A program made the position numbers and the translations under genes. Below are positions 1-11,333 of a stretch of DNA of 41,933 nucleotides, piece after piece. Under the pieces are notes generated by a model. It searched no databases. It had not been told where the DNA came from and worked only from the letters and a program-made list of their open reading frames with translations. Positions within the stretch are counted from its first letter, which is position 1, and each line of letters opens with the position of its first letter. The stretch comes from Porogramme epimiltina (taxonomy: Eukaryota; Basidiomycota; Agaricomycetes; Polyporales; Polyporaceae): positions 1-41,933 of the forward strand of contig FTLJ01000416.1 in NCBI GenBank assembly GCA_900155495.1. Reading direction: 5' to 3'.

Positions 1-701
1 ACGGGCGGTCGGGGCTCAGATTACCCCGCTGATATACCACGTGACGCTTGGACTTCGCGTTTTCTCCGGACTCTGGAGTGCTCTACTCTGTGACTGAACT
101 ATACTTCTCGATCGCGGAAAGCTGTCTATTCATGCTGTTCCTGCTTTTCGTACGTACAACGTGGCTGGAATATGTCCTTTTTCCAGCCACAAATAGGAGG
201 TGCGCGATACAACTCCGTGCATGAGGGGCGAGCGGGGAAATACTAGCACTATTGGGGCTCGTTTAAAAGGCTTGCTATATGTTGTGTATGCTTTCAAAAT
301 ATGTTGCGTAGATGGTGCAGTGGTAAACGCTTTGGCTCATTGATGGTTTTCTTGCGGCAGCAACGGGGTTCGATTCTTGCTGTCGCATTTTCTTTTTAGC
401 CTCAAGCCCTTCCCCCGCCCTGCTGCTGCCGGAACGAGCCGATAAGCTGAGTCATGTGCATGAGTCATCCGACTCGTTGATTTCCACTGTCGTTGTTGAA
501 CAGTCGCCAGCCACTAGATCCGCTCATGATAATCACTGTCAGCCTCGCACCTGAAATTCCACTGCTCCCTGTCTGGCGGTGTACCGCAGCATGTTCTCCC
601 TGCCTCGTGGGGTACACTCTTGCTTTATCTTCATCTGAGTTTAATGGTCATGGATCTATTTTCGAGTCTTTTCTCCCTCGTCACCCATCCCTTCCCTCGC
701 C
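1..701. other. Upstream region of the helicase gene
   Basis: No protein gene is recognised here. Besides the Pol III-like element it holds a palindromic E-box CACGTG at 38-43. A C/T-rich stretch (about 660-700) sits directly before the helicase ATG, as is common at fungal transcription starts. The left edge is cut by the window. Confidence 0.5.
305..400 (+). ncRNA. Pol III-type (tRNA-like) element, possibly a tRNA pseudogene
   Basis: An A-box-like motif (TGGTGCAGTGG, about 313-323) is followed by a close B-box match (GGTTCGATTCT, 367-377) and by a T-rich terminator (TTTTCTTTTT, 388-397). The 5' TGCG (305-308) can pair with CGCA (384-387), as in an acceptor stem. The rest does not fold as a normal cloverleaf: the T-stem pairs poorly, and 354-363 instead pairs with 377-386 in a 10-bp hairpin (one G-T) that puts the B box in a 13-nt loop. 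No convincing anticodon arm is visible. It is either a decayed tRNA or another small Pol III transcript; no tRNA identity is assigned. Confidence 0.4.
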
Positions 702-3700
702 ATGGCTGACCTCCACCTGATCTGTCCTCGACACCTCTTCGCCGGCGGCTGTTCCGTTTCAAATTGCCCTCTGCAACACAGCTCGACATTCTGCGATATC
801 TGTACCCTCACATATCCCACCATCTTTTACTCTATTCATGTCAATGGTAAACGTCACAAGAAACTCGCCGCCTCAAACTCGGCCGTTCTAGTGCGGTGTT
901 CCGTTTGCGGCGTGAAGCTCTCGGGGGAGAAAACATGGATAGACCACATCAATAGCACAGAACATAAGGCTCACGCTAGAGCTTCAGGAAAATCAGCACA
1001 GGTATACCCCACCGACGCATCGCAGCCAAATGCCCTCTTCTGCCTCCTGTGCAAATGCACGATCTCCGTCTCGGGTTGGAATGGTCACTGTGGAAGCCCT
1101 CGCCATCGGCGAACCCAGGCCAATTCCGTGTATATGTCGTTGTTCGAGCAATCGGAACGGGACAGGAGAGGAGTCGTCGTTTCGCATCCGGAGGGTTTGG
1201 ACTTTGGTGTCCTCGGCCCTGGTGGCTCCCAGAAAGACCTCGAAATCAGCATCGCCGTGCAGACGAGAAATCTTTCGATATCACAAGTTGCGACATTTAG
1301 TGGTTCCAGTAAAAAGTCAACTCCGTACGTGCCTCCGGTTCAAACCCTTTCTTACGCGTTCGGCTGACATACAGCTCGCAGCTTCACTTGCTCTACACCT
1401 CACACCGGCTGCGAACTGGTCATCGGCCGTCCCGCTCTACTTGTGGTGGCATTCAAACAGGCTCCACGAGGGAAATACGACGGCCGCCTTGAAATTACCT
1501 TCAAGGACGCATCCAGCCAAAGTACTTTCGTTGTCATTCGACAACTCCGTGCCATGGTAGGAAACACGAAGGATTACGAGTTGCTCAAACCCGTAGCCCC
1601 GTATGTCAAGAATAGGCGTGTAGAATGGCGGAACCATCACGAGGGTGATGTCGTTGAAGGTGATCGCCCGCCTGGTCTCGACGCTGTTCCCTGGGTGAGA
1701 CAACTACCGAAGGCCAAGATTCCGAAGAAACTGTCCGCCATTCTATCCAACGGCGCGACGAGAGAAGTGATCAATGGCATCAAGGGCAGCTACTTCCCGG
1801 GGACCATGACATCGCCTGAGTCCCATACCCTACGGTTCAGTTGTCTTCTGTGGGTCGAGGAGGCCCGCATGGTGTGAGTGTTCAGCATTTACGGCCCTAG
1901 TCAACGTGCCAGACTGATGTATATATTCTTTCCGGCAGTGACGATCTACGTATGTATGATATGCATGCGGTTCAGTTTATAAAGGGGGGAGGCAAGCTTT
2001 ACGTGTGAGTTTCAATCGATGACCGACGGGGTATACGCAGCGAGTCTAAATATCATTGGCCATTTATAGATTGAAGGTCCCCGGCCTTTCAGAGAAGCGA
2101 CCAAGCGTGGTAGTTGGTGAGGATTCTTCATTAATGAGCCCCAATATCCGTTTAACACAGGCACAGGGGATCACATTCTTGCTCAAAAGGCTCGATCAGA
2201 TGCCGGACGCACGCAACGGGGCTTTGTCCACGAAGTTCGCCGTGATGAGATCTGTGTCTCTTTCCATTCCTCTTTCGACAGCAACGAGAGGTACAACATC
2301 AGATTCCACTACAATCGTACCCCAATCCGACGACAGCACCAAGGACTCCTCGCGCCTTCGACTTCAGCTCAGAAGCTACTACTTCCAATCGCCGGAGACG
2401 AGGGCATCACGCATGCGATCGGGTCTACTCAGAATCCTGTCGTGCTTTTTGACCAACGTATATCGTCAAATGCCCCTCAAGTCCAAGCCGTGAAGTCCAT
2501 TATCAACCTCCGTGCCGGCTCAGCCCCATTTGTAATATTTGGCCCGTAGGTTTCTCAAGCCCTCATAGGTGGTCATGGTTGCGCTAATTCACAGCCTGGC
2601 TCTGCTAGACCCGGCACAGGAAAAACTACCACTGTCGTCGAAGCCATCCGCCAAATATTATCTAAACAGCCAGACGCGAAGATCCTCGCATGTGCCCCAA
2701 GCAATAGCGCAGCAGATCGCATAACCGAGTTACTCATGGACCACCTTACCCCGAGAAAGATGTTCCGTTGCAACGCCGTTTTTCGCACGCGAAGCACTCT
2801 CAAGCCCGACGCCCTAATCGACTATTGTCTCGTTCGAGACAACAACTTCGTACTACCTACGGTGGCTACCCTAGAGTCGTACAGCGTGATCGTGTCCACG
2901 TGCGGCAACGCGTCATTCCCGTACAACATCGGGATGAAAGTCGGCCACTTCACCCATATCGTCGTCGATGAGGCAGGCCAAGCGACAGAACCCGAAGTGC
3001 TTACTGCAATCAAGGCTATTGTTGGCGACGACACCCGCGTCGTTCTTTCCGGGGACCCCAAGCAACTAGGTCCAGTGATCCGCTCGAGCATCGCTCGTGA
3101 TTTAGGCCTCGGGAAGAGCTACTTAGAACGTTTGATGGAACGTCCTCCGTATAACGCGCAGACGGGACGCGGACGCTCGTGCGTACTTTATTCCTCTGCC
3201 TGTACTATAAATGACCGAGACTCCCTACGCTATAGGTTCGTCAAACTCGTCAAGAACTTCCGCTCACACGAGGCGATCTTACGGTATCCCAATGAGCAGT
3301 TCTATGACGGCGAGCTGCAGGTCTGTGGCAAGCCGGCGGAAATCAATGCATTTCTCCGGTCCCCCCAGCTTGTCTCCACGAACTTCCCCGTTGTGTTCCA
3401 GCACATCTCAGGGGAGAATGAGCAGGAGTCTACGTCGCCCTCGTATTTCAACATTTTCGAAGCTACGGAAGTATTGTATCGCATCACACAGCTGCTGGCG
3501 GACCACGCCCATCCACTCCGTGAGTATTACGCTATCCCCTCTGAGGTGTAGATGAGACCTAACGGGAGGATATGTGCGTCAATCTGGTAGGACCCGAGGA
3601 TATCGCAGTCATCACCCCATACTTTGCTCAAGCCCGCAAGATACGCCTTCTCCTTAAGCAGGCCGGGATTGAGGGCATCATGGTCTGCAGTGTAGAGCTC

Positions 3701-4245
3701 ATCCAGGGCCAGGTCCGTCCACATCTCCCCTAGTGCCAGCTTTCCTACCACAATAACGTGCGCCTTTTTGTAGGAGCGGCGCGTCATCATCGTGTCTACC
3801 GTTCGGAGCAGCCCAGACTTGCTCTCTTACGACGCGAAATTCACCCTCGGTTTTGTCGCAAGTCCGCGCCGGTTCAATGGTACGTCTCTGTGTCCCCTGG
3901 CCTCGCCAGACACCCCGTCATAGTCCGGAGCTAATGCCGTCTTCTCGCTATGCAGTCGCCATAACTCGCGCGAAAGCATTGCTCATCGTTATCGGAGATT
4001 CCTCGGTCCTGTCAATTGACCCGCTCTGGCGCGGGTTCCTCAACTACGTCTTCCTCAACGGTGGCTGGAGCGGCGACGCGCCGAGCTGGGACCCGCACGC
4101 CCCCGTCGACACGACTGTCGACTACGCGGCGCAAATGCGCGATGCGGCAGCTGCGGAGATGGACGCGCTTGTCGCGCGACTTGCGGAGGGTGAGGACATT
4201 GAGGGCGCTGCGAACGTCGACGTGCCGTTTGTGGAAGTCGAATAG
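702..4245 (+). CDS. MOV10/SDE3-type SF1 RNA helicase with N-terminal zinc fingers
   Basis: Ten exons: 702-1324, 1382-1873, 1939-2004, 2070-2116, 2167-2545, 2609-3178, 3236-3519, 3591-3712, 3774-3879, 3956-4245; phase closes at 992 residues. The N-terminus has a CCCH finger (C8-x8-C17-x4-C22-x3-H26) followed by three C2H2 fingers with a five-residue H-H spacing, the type found in dsRNA/U1-like fingers. A MOV10-like beta domain follows, then the helicase core: Walker A GPPGTGKTT (about residue 535), the DEAG box (about 656), the QGQE motif and [10 protein letters not shown] (motif VI, about 897). The family (Upf1-like) unwinds RNA and acts in RNA silencing and decay; a role in small-RNA silencing here is inferred. 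The ATG follows a C/T-rich leader. It is convergent with the aminopeptidase gene, 248 bp away. Confidence 0.9.
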
Positions 4246-4493
4246 GGTCTTCGCTGAGTTGAACGAGGGCTGGTCCTCAATCGTACTCGTATATTCATGA
4301 ATCCAAATGCTATCATCTTGCTGTGCACTAGTTTCTTGCATTTCCATTGTATACATTCCATACGCTGTGCGGCTATGTCCATCCAGCATTGAGATATATT
4401 TACACAAAACACCATACGCTCTGCGAGATCCTTGCCGTCTACCGTACTCATGCAGCACGCTTCCTCTTTCCACGCGCGCTGGGTATTGAAATA

Positions 4494-7400
4494 TTACAGC
4501 GGTGCACACTCGCGGTGCAGCCACGCCGTCGCGCGTGCGTCATCCTTCACGAGCGGGCCGACTTTAGCAAGCACCTCGGCATGGTAGGCGTCTAGCCACG
4601 CTCGCTCTTTCTCGCTCAGTAGCGTCGTGTCGACTAGGTTCCGGCCCATGGGGCACTGCAGCATACGTTAACATCTATGCCATCAAGCAGGAGACGAAGA
4701 CAAAAGAGTGACACACCAGCGTGACGTGTTCAAAGCATAGGTACCCCTTGTCGCCGAAGTTGTTGGGCGTGTCTGCGGCACGGACGACGACGACGTTCTC
4801 GATCCGAATGCCGTACCGCCCATCGGCGTAGTATCCGGGCTCTGGACGGGCCCATTGTGTCAGCGGGTCCGCCCTGCATGAAAGGAAGAGAAGACATGAT
4901 ATGTACCATTGGAGACGGTCATACCAGGCTTGAGAGGGGTGCTGTTGTAAGCTACGGGAAAACGCGAGTCAGTCCGGTATGCTCCAATATTCAAAATCAG
5001 GGAGGGCTGACCTATACGAACGCCGATCCCGTGGGGCCCTACACGGTCACGTTAATGGGAGCAAAACTAAGAATGAAATAGGGCCGCATACCTTCGTGCA
5101 CGTTGAGGAAATGACCTGCAGGAACAATGAGGACTAATGTCAAGTGAGCGGCTCCGTCACTTACCAACGCCGTGACCTGTCCCGTGCCTAGCATCCTGAC
5201 GTGAGACCGTCATCTGCACCTAGAAACGTGTCACGCTTACCGGTAATCTAAAACAAGCACGAAGCTATCAGTTACGCCTGTCGACGCCAGAAATGAGCGT
5301 CATGCTCACCAAGCCCATCCTCCCAAAGCGGCCGCCGCGCAAACGGATCTCTGAAGAGTCCCAACGTCTGAGCATATCCTGAGGCACGCCGCAAATCGGA
5401 TTCGCTCACAGGAGATAACCTACCGCAACCTGTCAGAAAAGTATCCCTATGGAAGTTGCGGGAAACACAGCTTACCAGTCGTGCCTGTTGGGAAGACGGC
5501 GGTGTCGATCGCGATATGGCCCTGCAGCACGCGAGTAAACGCGCGCTTCTCCTCTGCGGTTGGCGTGCCGAAGTGCTGTGGTTCGGTGACGCCTCAATCA
5601 GACTGCGGGTCGCGGTAGAAGTGAAAGCTCGGCTCACAAAGGTCCGCGTCACGTCCGTTGTCCCATCGAGGTATTGTGCTAATCATGTATCCTTCTTAGC
5701 ACCAGAGAGGGTAAGATATATGTGGCTGTTTCCGCACCGCCGGAGTCACAGAGATAGATCTGAGGCAAAATGAGTGACCAGTGCGGCATTATGGTAGGAG
5801 CAGGCGCACCTCGTCCTTCTTAACGACGGCACACGTGTCCCGTTCAGGCTGATAATGGATGATAGCTGTATGAGATTCAGCATCCCAGATATGTGAAAGA
5901 GTAGAGAGAATACACACCGCCGTTTGGTCCCGTCGCGGAGATGGTCGGGAACGAGAGACCCATGAAGTGCTCGTTCTCACTACCAATAATAGACTGGGTA
6001 TTAGCGTGTGCGGCAACATTACTCGGACTAGTGGAACAGACTCACGCGCGGTATTTCTCGAGCTGGTCTGCGACTTCGCTCTCGTTGAGTGTTTTGCCCG
6101 CGTGGAGCTGCTCTTCGATCCACGCAAAGTAACGAACGAGTGCCGCGCCGTCGCGGATGTGCGATTGCCTGAAACCTGCCCCGTAGATGTCAGGTGAGTG
6201 AGTAACGGCCGCGCGGGGAGGAACGGACCTTCGACCTCGACGTCGTTTTTGATGGCCTTCAGGTCTGTGACTGGGGAGCGAGCGACGGTGACGTTCTGGT
6301 CGACGGGGTGGATTCGAAAGAGAGTATAGACAATGATCTCAAGATAGACTTACCTTCCCGATAGCCTGTGCGACGGCAAGACTCGCCTTGTCGCTAACGA
6401 GGACCTTCTACCTCGCGAATCCACCGGATGAGAAGGCACTCCGACCAAAAGCACGGCTCGGACTCACCCCCTGCTTCGCGCCCAGCTCCCTGAGGTACCC
6501 AAAGAACGATGCATACGGCCGCACCTCCACTGCTTCGCCCAGATGCGCGCTCACCGCCGGATCCAGCTGCTTCTCGTCGACGAACAGCAGTGCACCATCT
6601 GCGTCCGCGTCAACGAGCGCGTACGCGAAGAACACGGGGTTGTACTCGATGTCGGACCCGCGCAGGTTAAGCAGCCACGCGACCTCGTCGAGCATGTTCA
6701 CAACCGTCGCGCGTGCTTCTTTCTTCTGCAGCTCTGCGCGCACCTGTTTGATCTTCTCGAGGTGGGAGAGACCTGCGGGCGTTACGTGGGTTGGGACGCG
6801 AAGTAGGAGAAAACGAGGATAGGGGGCTTACCAGAGTACTTGACGTCAAGCGGAAAGACCTTGTTTGTGGGGCGCGCGGGGCGGTCAGTCCATACGAGGT
6901 CAACTAGGTTTTGGGAGAGCGAGACGAGCTCGGACTGCTTGGGTTCAAGGGCCCGCTGGATGACGTCCGCGTCCGCTGTGCAGCAGGTCCCGTCACACGA
7001 CAATGCGCCTACACGTCCACAGAAAGCACTCACAGGCAGAAAGAAGGGTGGGGTCGACCCCGATGCGCGTCCTATGACCAAGGTTCTGTGGACGGAATTG
7101 AGCGTTAAGACGTCAATATGGAAGGTGCATTCGGACCTTGGACAGGAATTCTTGCCAGGTGGGGACGTCTTACGGCGGCAAGTTGAGAACAAAAGCGAAG
7201 CACACGACATGAGCTCATTCACCTGGGAGGCCCTGCTTCATAAGAGTCCAGTTTCTATTTCGTTCGCACACGCAATGAGTACGAATAAAACGCGGAACAG
7301 CGAGACCCGTTTACACACTTGTCTAATTGGTGCTCTGCCTGAAGGAAGTACCTTCCATCCGTGAAGAGGTATGCGTCCTGCGACGTGACAACCGCACAAC

Positions 7401-7716
7401 CTATGGTATACCGATAGAATATGCATGAAGCGTGAGGAATAATACAAGGAGAAAGCACAACGCACCGGCAGACCCGTTGAAGCCTGAGATGTATGCCCGC
7501 CGCTCATCGCACTGCGCGATGTACTCGCTGAAATCTGTCGCGCATCCCAGATCAAGCAGGATCGCACGCGTGCCCGAAGATGCGTTGGCGGGAGATGTAC
7601 TTGCGTTGATCTTCAGTGGGAATGACGACAGCCTGGACATTGTTCTCGGGTTTCGCCATAAGCTCGCGGAGCGCGGCGAGGCGGGAAGAGGTGTCGACGG
7701 TGACGTGGGCCGCCAT
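4494..7716 (-). CDS. Xaa-Pro aminopeptidase (aminopeptidase P, M24B metallopeptidase)
   Basis: The gene is split into roughly 20 short exons. The first are 7601-7716, 7466-7527, 7319-7400, 7223-7254, 7137-7168, 7034-7085, 6832-6975, 6468-6772, 6354-6407, 6229-6295 and 6046-6175; the last ends with the TAA at 4494-4496. The start ATG (7716) precedes a creatinase-like N-terminal domain ([26 protein letters not shown]). The C-terminal pita-bread domain keeps all motifs for two metal ions: [37 protein letters not shown] and CFEHVTL. The enzyme removes an N-terminal residue preceding proline, probably in the cytosol since no targeting peptide is seen. DYR lies on a 7-nt exon at 5241-5247. I checked phase by calculation through the first eleven exons, and later ones by motif continuity. 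Confidence 0.9.
5241..5247 (-). other. 7-nt microexon of the aminopeptidase gene
   Basis: The 7 bases are flanked by TAG (3' splice site, intron 5248-5309, 62 nt) and GTAAGC (5' splice site, intron 5188-5240, 53 nt). Joined with the neighbouring exons it gives [13 protein letters not shown], which is the conserved aminopeptidase P sequence; skipping it removes DYR and shifts the frame. Confidence 0.8.
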
Positions 7717-9180
7717 GGTCCTTCGGATGACAAGAAGTGATGGGCAGCCTGGACGTGGAGATGAGAAAGACCTGTAGGTCGAGGAGAGGATAGAAGGGAG
7801 GGGGAGGAAGCGCATGAGTTGCGCAACTTGTGAAGGAGCACGAGGACGTGCGAGTCAGGCGTCTCCCTATGAAGTCATATAGTATGGGCCCTGGGGCATC
7901 GGTAAACTCGACTATCACGTATTCCTCGTCCAACACTGCTGTAGAAGTAACGATTCCTTTAGCAGGACCCACAACAAGACTGAAACTAGAAGATACGAAT
8001 TCCATTGTCCACTAGTCTAGCGTACAATATCACACCGTCCGGAACACAACTATGACGATCCACGTCTACATGATGCCCGAAAGTGCCGACGAGTCGTCCG
8101 GCGCGAGGGACTTCGAGTTCATCCATGCCTCGGTGCGGCCCAGGTGTCTTGCCATGCTGGGGAGGCGTGCAATTTTGCAATAGGTCGCATGCATCCTCGG
8201 ATACTTGGGGATAAGTGTAATGGTACCATCAGCAGACGGTCAGCCTGGGACGGCGTGTCGTATGGGCGATAAGTCGCCTTGTCGGGGAGCGACATCATGC
8301 CCTGATATGGGGGTCGAAGTACCCCTTTACGGATGTATGTGTCTTCATGGGGAATCAAGGACATGAGCACGGAAAGAAATGTCGAAGTGCTATCGGCGTA
8401 CCTCATCTTCTGAAGAGGGTCTCGTCGAATACGAGCTGCGTGTCTTATACTTCTGGACTGACGCGCCTCATAGCTGTTTGTACGCCTTGAAGAGGTTTTC
8501 GGAGAGAGGCTATGAGCCCTCACAAGGACGAATTGAACGTTTCAAGAACTACGTTCAGAGAGCATCGAGAGCTTGCCGTTACAACTTGCTAGTCGTCCAG
8601 CCACCACCGCGTTGACTATAGGCCTAGGAAGGTATAGAAGAAGGTAGCCAAGGACTCGTGCGTCGACAAGTGGATGTCGATTTTCAGCTAACGCGGCAGC
8701 GTGGGCAGTGAGGGCAAGGAGGCAATAAATCGTGTTGCTCTCTAGCGACATTGAAGACGTCTTCGACCATTGGCAGGACATACCCGGAAGAGATAGCGCG
8801 TTCGTAGAGATCAGTACAAGACTAGCCCGGAGGAGAGTTGGAACAGCCCCTGTTTGAAGTTTTTGGGAGAGGGGAGGAGAGGGGAGAAAAAGAAGGAAGA
8901 GCACCGCTGTATGTGTACACTCACGCGCGCGTGGGATGCGTGGCACGCCGCGCTCATACCTCTTCTTCCTCATCCCTCACTTCCGCCTCCCCCCTTCCGC
9001 TCCCTTCCGTGTCGCTCTTTGCGCACACCCAACAGTGCCTTGCTCCGGATCCTCCCCTCCGCTCTTGCTCTGCTTTCGTCACTCTGCTCTTCCTGTTTTA
9101 CGACCAACTCTACCCGAAACCCCACGCTCCTTTACTACAGACCCCGTGCGCCATCCGGAACGCCTCCACGCGGCGCGGTC
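7717..9180. promoter_or_regulatory. Divergent intergenic region between aminopeptidase and NIPA transporter
   Basis: About 1.46 kb lies between two outward-facing starts, larger than most gaps here. The part before the transporter (about 8960-9110) is a long C/T-rich tract, typical of fungal core promoters and 5' leaders. No clear TATA box was seen. A weak reverse-strand reading frame at 8542-8751 is listed separately; otherwise no gene was recognised. Confidence 0.5.
8542..8751 (-). CDS. Hypothetical small protein (doubtful)
   Basis: A 69-residue reading frame starts with ATG at 8751, is rich in Leu/Ala and shows a mildly hydrophobic middle (VLGYLLLYLP). I do not recognise it. The frame stays open upstream to about 8973, and further reverse-strand open sequence lies at 8119-8523, but no splice joining them in phase was found. 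It may be part of an unresolved gene or chance open sequence in the aminopeptidase promoter region. Confidence 0.15.
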   Translation of the reverse strand: MSLESNTIYCLLALTAHAAALAENRHPLVDARVLGYLLLYLPRPIVNAVVAGRLASCNGKLSMLSERSS

Positions 9181-10868
9181 ATGGTGGAGGACAAGTACAT
9201 CGGCCTTGCGCTAGCCATATCGAGCTCATTGGCCATTGGCACGAGCTTTATCCTCACCAAAAAGGTCAGCACCCTTCATTCTGAATCCTGCGCCGCGGTC
9301 TCAAGATCTTAAACTATGCCGGATGTAGGGTCTTAATCAGGCCTCAGAAGCCTCAGCATATTCCCATGCATCTGAGAGCTACTCGTACCTCAAGAATGCA
9401 TTATGGTGGGCGGGAATGTCGACATGTGAGTAGCAATGTCCTCCGGCGTCCGAGTCCACGGGTCTAACCGCGCAGGAATAGTAATTGTCGGTGAAAGTAC
9501 GTTTATACCCCCTCGTGTCCCCACAAGATCGACCGTCCAACCTCTCCGTGCTCTTATTCAGTTGCCAATTTCGCCGCGTACACATTCGCTCCCCCGATTC
9601 TGGTCACTCCGCTCGGCGCGTTGAGTGTCATCATTGGGTGCGTTCTAGGCACGCCCTGGCGGCCAAAAATACACCTCACACTCGTCACAGCGCAATCCTT
9701 GCCTCCTTCCTGCTTCATGAAGAACTCGGTCATCTAGGCCGAGTAGGATGTTCACTATGTCTCCTCGGGTCCCTTATAATCGTCCTCCATGCTCCTCCAG
9801 ACAAGGATATCCAGACGGTAGATGAGATTTTGACTTTTGCAAGGCAGCCTGGTGTGTACTATGCTCTCAAGCGTGTTCAACATTGATTGACGGCATTATC
9901 AAGGGTTTATGATGTATTGTTTTACTGTCCTCGTCTTCTCCCTGGTCATGATTTACGGCGTAGTACCCAAGTACGGTCGGACAAATCCCATCGTATACAT
10001 CTCAATCTGTTCTGTTGTCGGCTCGGTTTCCGTCATGGCTATCAAGGGCTTCGGCGTCGCAGTCAAGCTTACGCTCTCTGGCAACAACCAGTTCTCGCAC
10101 CCAAGCACATACATCTTCGGCATTACGGTCGTAGGATGCATCTTGGTACAGATGAACTATTTCAACAAGGCCCTCGATACCTTCTCTACCAACGTGTACG
10201 TTCTCTCTTCCCCTACTTGCTCCTCTGTTCCTTGACAACAATATGCGGACAGTGTAAACCCCATGTACTACGTCGGGTTTTCGACCGCAACGATCGTCGC
10301 GTCGGTCATCCTCTTCCAGGGGTTTAACACCGACGACCCCGCCAACTCGATCTCCCTGCTCGCTGGTTTCATCACCACTTTCCTCGGCGTACATCTCCTA
10401 GAGATATCCCGGAAACCGGACCCCACCGCAGCTGGCCCTGGTCACTCTGCACTAGAAACAGGCCTGATGAACCCCCGTTTGAGCATCCACGGCCGCATGT
10501 CGATCGACGGTTGGGCGGGCGCCGCAGGGACGCCTCTTGGAGGCAGCGCCGTCCCGCCCTCCCCCGGCAGCGCGTTCGCACCGAGCCACGGGCGGCGCGG
10601 TTCCCTATACCGCGCGCAAACGCAGACGCTGTTCGACGCGTTCGACGAGGACGGCCACGACAACGGGATGGGCCTCGACACGCTGCATGAAGCCGAGGAC
10701 GACGAGCTCGAGGCAGACGAGCGCACCGCGCTGCGCTCCGGGCGGCGCGAAGGCTTCTTCGCGCACGCGAACGGGGTCGCGGGTCACTTTGGGAACGGGC
10801 ACGCGCGCGGGGCGCTCGGGTCGAGGAGTGCCAGCCATACACCGCGAGACGGCCGGTCGCCGCGCTGA
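9181..10868 (+). CDS. NIPA-type magnesium transporter (DUF803 family)
   Basis: Seven exons: 9181-9264, 9329-9425, 9482-9496 (15 nt), 9562-9637, 9691-9851, 9904-10195, 10253-10868; phase closes at 446 residues. The first 300 or so residues form a multi-pass membrane protein of the NIPA/drug-metabolite-transporter fold, with family signatures GLALAISSSLAIGTSFILTKK (split here as GLALAISSSLAIGTS then FILTKK), APPILVTPLGALSVIIG, LGHLGRVGC and VVNPMYYVGFST. The C-terminal 140 residues or so are a hydrophilic tail rich in Gly, Arg, Asp and Glu, probably cytosolic and disordered. Family members move Mg2+ across plasma or endosomal membranes; the substrate is inferred from the family. The start follows a long C/T tract. 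Confidence 0.88.
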
Positions 10869-11333
10869 CGAGAGGGTGAAGACCTCAGAGCTTGCTCAGC
10901 CTTACTGTAGATACGCTCGCGCGTGCGTGCGCCTGCTGCTATCGGACTATGCTGTCGCTATACATCCTACACCCACACAGCCCTATGGGGCGCGTTATAT
11001 TGTATAACAGCCTCGCGCTATGTCATACGGACTCTGACGACGGTATTTAGCTAGTTTTTAAGTAGACGGTTGCCGGAGACACACGGCTGCATAATTATTG
11101 ATACCCATTTCCCGCATTCTTATGTTCTGCAGCCCGCTCTGTGAAATTACTTTTGAATGCGTGAACGATTGGGCGTCTACATTGCCACAATTGGAATCCG
11201 ACGTCCTCGCTGTCGGGCGCTTACTGAATTTCCGCCTCACTCCTCTACCAAGGCGAGGTCTGTCTCCTTTCTCCTTGACATCTTCACTGCTGTGTCTCAC
11301 CCACATCCTATTTTACCCTCATCGCAGTCCAAA
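10869..11333. other. Intergenic region upstream of uS7m
   Basis: No gene is seen. This 465-bp spacer carries the 3' end of the transporter transcript and the promoter of the ribosomal protein gene. A C/T-rich stretch ends in ATCGCAG just before the coding ATG, which could be the 3' splice site of a 5'-leader intron. Confidence 0.4.
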
